A DNA stretch of 10,170 nt from Bacillota bacterium (lineage in GTDB: Bacteria; Bacillota; Clostridia; Lachnospirales; Lachnospiraceae), in assembly GCA_023398615.1 (NCBI GenBank), contig JAEWSD010000049.1, positions 1 to 10,170 of the forward strand, read 5' to 3'. The notes under the pieces are model-generated. The model did no database searches and was not told where the DNA came from. It saw only the letters and a list, made by a program, of their open reading frames with translations. Positions 7,638-10,170 of the stretch are shown here, in pieces. Both the position numbers and the translations under genes were made by a program. Within the stretch, counting starts at the first letter, position 1. Every line of letters starts with the position of its first letter.

Positions 7638-7829
7638 ATTGTGAAACTTTTAAATGTGTCTATGATTGTTCCAACATGTGTTTGCTCTGTCGTTACTGTT
7701 TGCCGGAATTGTTTGGACGTCACATACAAATGCTTTTCTTGTATGGGAGAGTCAAACAATTCCGATAAACTGTAGAGACAGCGAAAACACACGGGAACAT
7801 CAATAGACACACAAGAAGAGTTTCACAAT
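7638..7829. repeat. About 190-bp imperfect palindrome (MITE-like element or structured leader)
   Basis: The left arm (7638-7729) is matched by the reverse complement of the right arm (7739-7829). The outer ten bases pair perfectly (ATTGTGAAAC at 7638-7647 with GTTTCACAAT at 7820-7829), as do GTGTCTAT (7656-7663), CGGAATTGTTTG (7704-7715) and the innermost CATACAA (7723-7729) with TTGTATG (7739-7745). In the 39-base block ending at 7715, 32 positions match. The central loop is nine bases. No gene is seen inside; open frames on the reverse strand lack a ribosome site and only reflect the mirrored arms. It could be a miniature inverted-repeat transposable element or a long leader hairpin of metY. 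No clean target duplication abuts both ends, although ATGATAT occurs at 7631-7637 and again at 7836-7842. Confidence 0.8.
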
Positions 7830-7858
7830 TACCTAATGATATTAATGCGGGAGAAATT

Positions 7859-9100
7859 ATGTCAGATAAAATGAAATTTAATACTTCTTTGTTACACGGG
7901 AATATGGAAAGTGAGAAAAAAACCGGCGCAACCCTGACTCCGATCTACCAGTCCAGTGCCTTTGAACAGGAATCGGCCGAGAAGCTGGAGAAGATATTCC
8001 GGAATACCGCGCCAGGCTTTTCGTATACAAGAATCAATAATCCGACAATTACTTCCTTCGAACAGCGTATTACGCTGCTGGAAGGCGGGATCAGCTCGGT
8101 TGCCTGTTCTTCCGGAATGGCTGCGATATTTAATGCCGTTATGAATGTCTTAAGAAGCGGTGATGAGATTATTTCGAGCGCCGCCATCTTCGGAGGCACA
8201 ATAGGATTGTTTAAGGACCTGGAAGCTTTCGGCATCCGCACCTCCTATATTAAGGAATCGACAGTGGAAGAAATAGAAAAGAAGGTAACGGACAGGACAA
8301 AAATTATCTTTGCCGAAACCATCGGGAATCCGAAGCTGGATGTACTGGATATAAAGGCAGTGGCGCAGTTTGCCAGGGAACGTAACATCCTTTTCATAGT
8401 GGACAATACGGTTTCTACGGCATATCTGGTAAAACCGATTGAGCTTGGGGCGGATGTGGTGATCAATTCCTCCTCTAAGTACATAAACGGAAGCGGCAAC
8501 TCCATCAGCGGCGTGATTACAGACAGCGGCAGATTCCAATGGAAGGAAGAACGTTTCCCGAATATAGCCGTGTATAAAAAAATGGGGCCATTCGCATTTA
8601 CGGTAAAGCTCAGAGAAACACTGTTTCGAAATACGGGTGCCTGTTTATCCCCTTTTAATGCGTATCTTACCAGTCTTGGGCTGGAGACGTTGGGAATCCG
8701 TATGGAACGTGCCTGTGACAATGCCCGTAAGCTGGCGGAATGGTTTGAGGCCTGTGACGGCCTGGCTTCCGTGAATTATCCGGGACTTGGGTCCAGCCCT
8801 TACCGGAGCATAGCTAAGAAGCAGCTTGTAAACGGATACGGGGCAATGGTTACTATCCGGGCGGGTTCAAAGCAAAAGGCATTTTCCATTATCAACAACC
8901 TGAAATATGCCTTAAAGGTTTCGAATATCGGGGATACCAAGACGCTGGTGGTTCATCCGGAATCCACCATATACTGCCACAGCACGGCGGAGGAAAAGGA
9001 AGCGGCCGGGGTACATGAGGATTTAATCCGTATCAGTGTCGGAATCGAGGATATCGAAGATCTTATAAAGGATTTTGAACAGGCGATCCGTGTATCATAA
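7859..9100 (+). CDS. metY: O-acetylhomoserine sulfhydrylase (homocysteine synthase), MetY-like
   Basis: PLP enzyme of the Cys/Met metabolism family, expected to make homocysteine from O-acetylhomoserine and sulfide (or a protein-bound sulfur donor) in the cytoplasm. At 413 residues it is slightly shorter than many MetY proteins. Visible features: LTPIYQSSAF (26-35), phosphate-binding YTRINNPT (56-63), CSSGMAA (83-89), FAETIGNPKLD (151-161), Asp182 in VDNT that pairs with the PLP ring, and the Schiff-base Lys207 in NSSSKYINGSGNSISG. The region after the lysine reads KYINGSGN where classical MetY has K[FY][IL]GGHG, so this is a divergent subgroup. ATG at 7859 follows GGGAGA (7849-7854). Cystathionine gamma-synthase/lyase is an alternative in the same family; length, context and the YTRINNPT type favour the sulfhydrylase. 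Confidence 0.82.
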   Translation: MSDKMKFNTSLLHGNMESEKKTGATLTPIYQSSAFEQESAEKLEKIFRNTAPGFSYTRINNPTITSFEQRITLLEGGISSVACSSGMAAIFNAVMNVLRSGDEIISSAAIFGGTIGLFKDLEAFGIRTSYIKESTVEEIEKKVTDRTKIIFAETIGNPKLDVLDIKAVAQFARERNILFIVDNTVSTAYLVKPIELGADVVINSSSKYINGSGNSISGVITDSGRFQWKEERFPNIAVYKKMGPFAFTVKLRETLFRNTGACLSPFNAYLTSLGLETLGIRMERACDNARKLAEWFEACDGLASVNYPGLGSSPYRSIAKKQLVNGYGAMVTIRAGSKQKAFSIINNLKYALKVSNIGDTKTLVVHPESTIYCHSTAEEKEAAGVHEDLIRISVGIEDIEDLIKDFEQAIRVS

Positions 9101-9119
9101 ACGGTACTATTCAGCCTTT

Positions 9120-9172
9120 CGCGCATACAAGTCTCGGGTTTTGCTTCGCAAAACACCTCGCGGCGGTATATG
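9120..9172. repeat. G+C-rich hairpin region after metY
   Basis: GTTTTGC (9138-9144) pairs with GCAAAAC (9148-9154) around a TTC loop; GG at 9136-9137 can extend it to CC at 9156-9157 past a bulged A. CATA (9124-9127) and TATG (9169-9172) are weakly complementary further out. The block is richer in G+C than its surroundings and is not followed by a T-run, so termination is doubtful. It could be a short dispersed intergenic repeat. Confidence 0.5.
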
Positions 9173-9173
9173 T

Positions 9174-9203
9174 TTGAACTGTAACCTGAACTGTGACTAT
9201 AAA
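9174..9203 (+). promoter_or_regulatory. Candidate promoter for the sulfite reductase gene
   Basis: TTGAAC (9174-9179) and TATAAA (9198-9203) are 18 bases apart. The start point would fall near 9210, leaving a leader of about 34 bases with the strong ribosome site. The promoter is overlaid by a tandem repeat, listed separately. Confidence 0.45.
9175..9198 (+). repeat. Tandem 12-bp direct repeat, candidate operator
   Basis: TGAACTGTAACC (9175-9186) is followed at once by TGAACTGTGACT (9187-9198); 10 of 12 positions agree. The repeat fills the space between the -35-like and -10-like boxes, so a bound regulator would sit on the promoter. A third related copy, TGAACTATTAC, lies before cysT at 86-96. 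Confidence 0.55.
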
Positions 9204-9228
9204 ACTTATATTATTTTACGAATATACC

Positions 9229-9236
9229 GGAGGAGG
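9229..9236 (+). promoter_or_regulatory. Ribosome binding site that sets the sulfite reductase start
   Basis: GGAGGAGG is placed seven bases before ATG at 9244. Another in-frame ATG at 9238 is only one base from the site and a GTG at 9193 lies inside the candidate promoter, so 9244 is preferred. Confidence 0.75.
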
Positions 9237-9243
9237 TATGATT

Positions 9244-10104
9244 ATGGCAATCGACTACGCAGCATTGAAAAAGGGCGGATTCATGAGACAAAAGCAAAAG
9301 AATAACTTTTCTCTCAGGCTGCAGGTGGTAGGCGGGACTTTAACCGCGGAAAATCTGAAGAAAATCTATGAGGTTGCGGATAGATACGGAAAAGGATATG
9401 TCCATCTGACATCCAGGCAGGGAGTTGAAATCCCCTTCATTCAATTTGATGATATAGAAGAGGTAAAGGCAGAGTTGGCCAAGGGAGGCTGCAAGCTGGG
9501 CGTATGCGGCCCCAGGGTAAGGACGGTCACGGCCTGCCAGGGCAACACGGTCTGTCCGAGCGGCAATATTGATTCCTATAAGATTGCGTCGGAACTGAAT
9601 GAAAGATACTATGCAAGGGAGCTGCCTCATAAGTTTAAGTTTGGTGTTACCGGCTGCCAGAACAACTGCTTAAAGGCAGAAGAAAATGATCTGGGTATCA
9701 AAGGGGCGTTGGATGTGCGCTGGGTAAAGGATAACTGTATCTTCTGCGGTGTTTGTGAAAAAGCATGCCGGGAAGGTGCCATTAGAATAGAGGAGGATAA
9801 CATTCTCCTTGATGCGGATAAATGCAACTATTGCGGACGCTGTGAGAAGGCTTGTCCGACAGGAGCCTGGGAAGGCGAAAGTGCCTATATCGTGTCCTTC
9901 GGCGGTTTATTCGGCAATACGATCAATAAGGGAGAATCCTTCCTGCCGCTTGTCAGAACGGAGGAACAGCTTTACCGCATAACGGATGCCGCCATTCAGT
10001 TCTTTGACGATCATGGGAACCCCGGAGAACGGTTTAACTTTACCATAGACCGGGTCGGACGGGATAAATTTAAGAAAGCAATGGAGGAAGCATACAATGG
10101 CTGA
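9244..10104 (+). CDS. Small siroheme sulfite reductase with ferredoxin domain (AsrC/Fsr-type)
   Basis: Predicted six-electron reduction of sulfite to sulfide. The 286-residue protein is about half the size of assimilatory CysI. The N-terminal ferredoxin-like half-repeat (about 20-80) includes HLTSRQGVEIPF with Arg58 placed as siroheme-contacting arginines are in this family. The siroheme-[4Fe-4S] ligands are Cys98-x5-Cys104 (TACQGNTVC) and Cys138-x3-Cys142 (TGCQNNC). A ferredoxin insert follows with Cys165-168-171-175 and Cys194-197-200-204. This layout resembles AsrC of the anaerobic sulfite reductase and related small sulfite reductases of clostridia and methanogens; no AsrA or AsrB partner is in the window. 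The 3' end overlaps the TusA-like gene by eight bases. A nitrite reductase is possible on domains alone, but the context points to sulfite. Confidence 0.87.
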   Translation: MAIDYAALKKGGFMRQKQKNNFSLRLQVVGGTLTAENLKKIYEVADRYGKGYVHLTSRQGVEIPFIQFDDIEEVKAELAKGGCKLGVCGPRVRTVTACQGNTVCPSGNIDSYKIASELNERYYARELPHKFKFGVTGCQNNCLKAEENDLGIKGALDVRWVKDNCIFCGVCEKACREGAIRIEEDNILLDADKCNYCGRCEKACPTGAWEGESAYIVSFGGLFGNTINKGESFLPLVRTEEQLYRITDAAIQFFDDHGNPGERFNFTIDRVGRDKFKKAMEEAYNG

Positions 10105-10170
10105 TTATACTATCGATGATACCATAGATATTACGGATGTCGTCTGCCCCATAACCTTTGTTAAGGCAAA
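10097..10170 (+). CDS. TusA-family sulfur carrier/sulfurtransferase, 5' part only
   Basis: Only the first 24 codons are present; the window edge cuts the gene. The reading frame contains DITDVVCPITFVKA (residues 11-24), which has the Cys-Pro at the start of the first helix seen in TusA/SirA proteins, whose cysteine carries a persulfide. The usual CPxP is CPIT here, followed by FVKA, a variant I recall from clostridial TusA-like proteins. ATG at 10097 overlaps the sulfite reductase gene by eight bases and is preceded by GGAGG (10083-10087), so the two are likely translated together. Its expected job, by inference, is moving sulfur produced by the sulfite reductase to an acceptor. Confidence 0.7.
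   Translation, partial: MADYTIDDTIDITDVVCPITFVKA

Noticed and set aside
7622..7810. A 62-residue reverse-strand open frame inside the palindrome
   Set aside because: No ribosome site, no recognisable protein features, and the frame lies within mirrored arms that can be open by chance.
7631..7842. ATGATAT copies as a target-site duplication around the palindrome
   Set aside because: The left copy abuts the palindrome but the right copy is six bases away, and the flanks are A+T-rich, so chance is a fair explanation.
7570..7858. SAM riboswitch or T-box leader before metY
   Set aside because: The T-box sequence AGGGTGG...ACCGCG and the conserved S-box core could not be found; the leader is dominated by the palindrome.

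Overview
The window is a sulfate-assimilation locus from a low-to-mid G+C Gram-positive bacterium, most likely a Clostridia/Lachnospiraceae-type anaerobe. This is inferred from the strong GGAGG-type ribosome sites, base composition in the mid-40s percent G+C by eye, the protein types, and the anaerobic choice of iron-sulfur enzymes over thioredoxin-dependent ones. Every recognisable gene is on the + strand.

Layout. 1-121: non-coding leader with a perfect-looking 14-bp stem-loop (21-51), probably the end of an upstream transcript such as a sulfate-binding-protein gene, which is not visible. 122-2898: ABC sulfate importer cysT-cysW-cysA. 2929-4930: a two-subunit APS reductase of the AprA/AprB type, flavoprotein plus small 2[4Fe-4S] ferredoxin, with overlapping genes. 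4971-7569: ATP sulfurylase cysD-cysN, where CysN carries about 155 extra C-terminal residues of unknown role. 7570-7858: a 289-bp gap with a good promoter and a roughly 190-bp imperfect palindrome. 7859-9100: a PLP-dependent O-acetylhomoserine sulfhydrylase (MetY-like). 9101-9243: a gap with a G+C-rich hairpin, a tandem 12-bp repeat overlapping a candidate promoter, and a strong ribosome site. 9244-10104: a small siroheme sulfite reductase fused to a 2[4Fe-4S] ferredoxin domain. 10097-end: the start of a TusA-family sulfur carrier gene, cut by the window edge.

Together the genes give a complete route: sulfate import (CysTWA), activation to APS (CysDN), direct reduction of APS to sulfite (AprAB-like, so no APS kinase and no PAPS), reduction of sulfite to sulfide, and fixation into homocysteine (MetY-like). 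The TusA-like gene suggests that sulfur may be passed on a carrier protein rather than only as free sulfide. The points most worth a second look are the dissimilatory-looking APS reductase in an assimilatory setting, the CysN C-terminal domain, the long palindrome before metY, a shared TGAACTRTNAC motif before cysT and before the sulfite reductase, and the MetY/sulfite reductase/TusA grouping.
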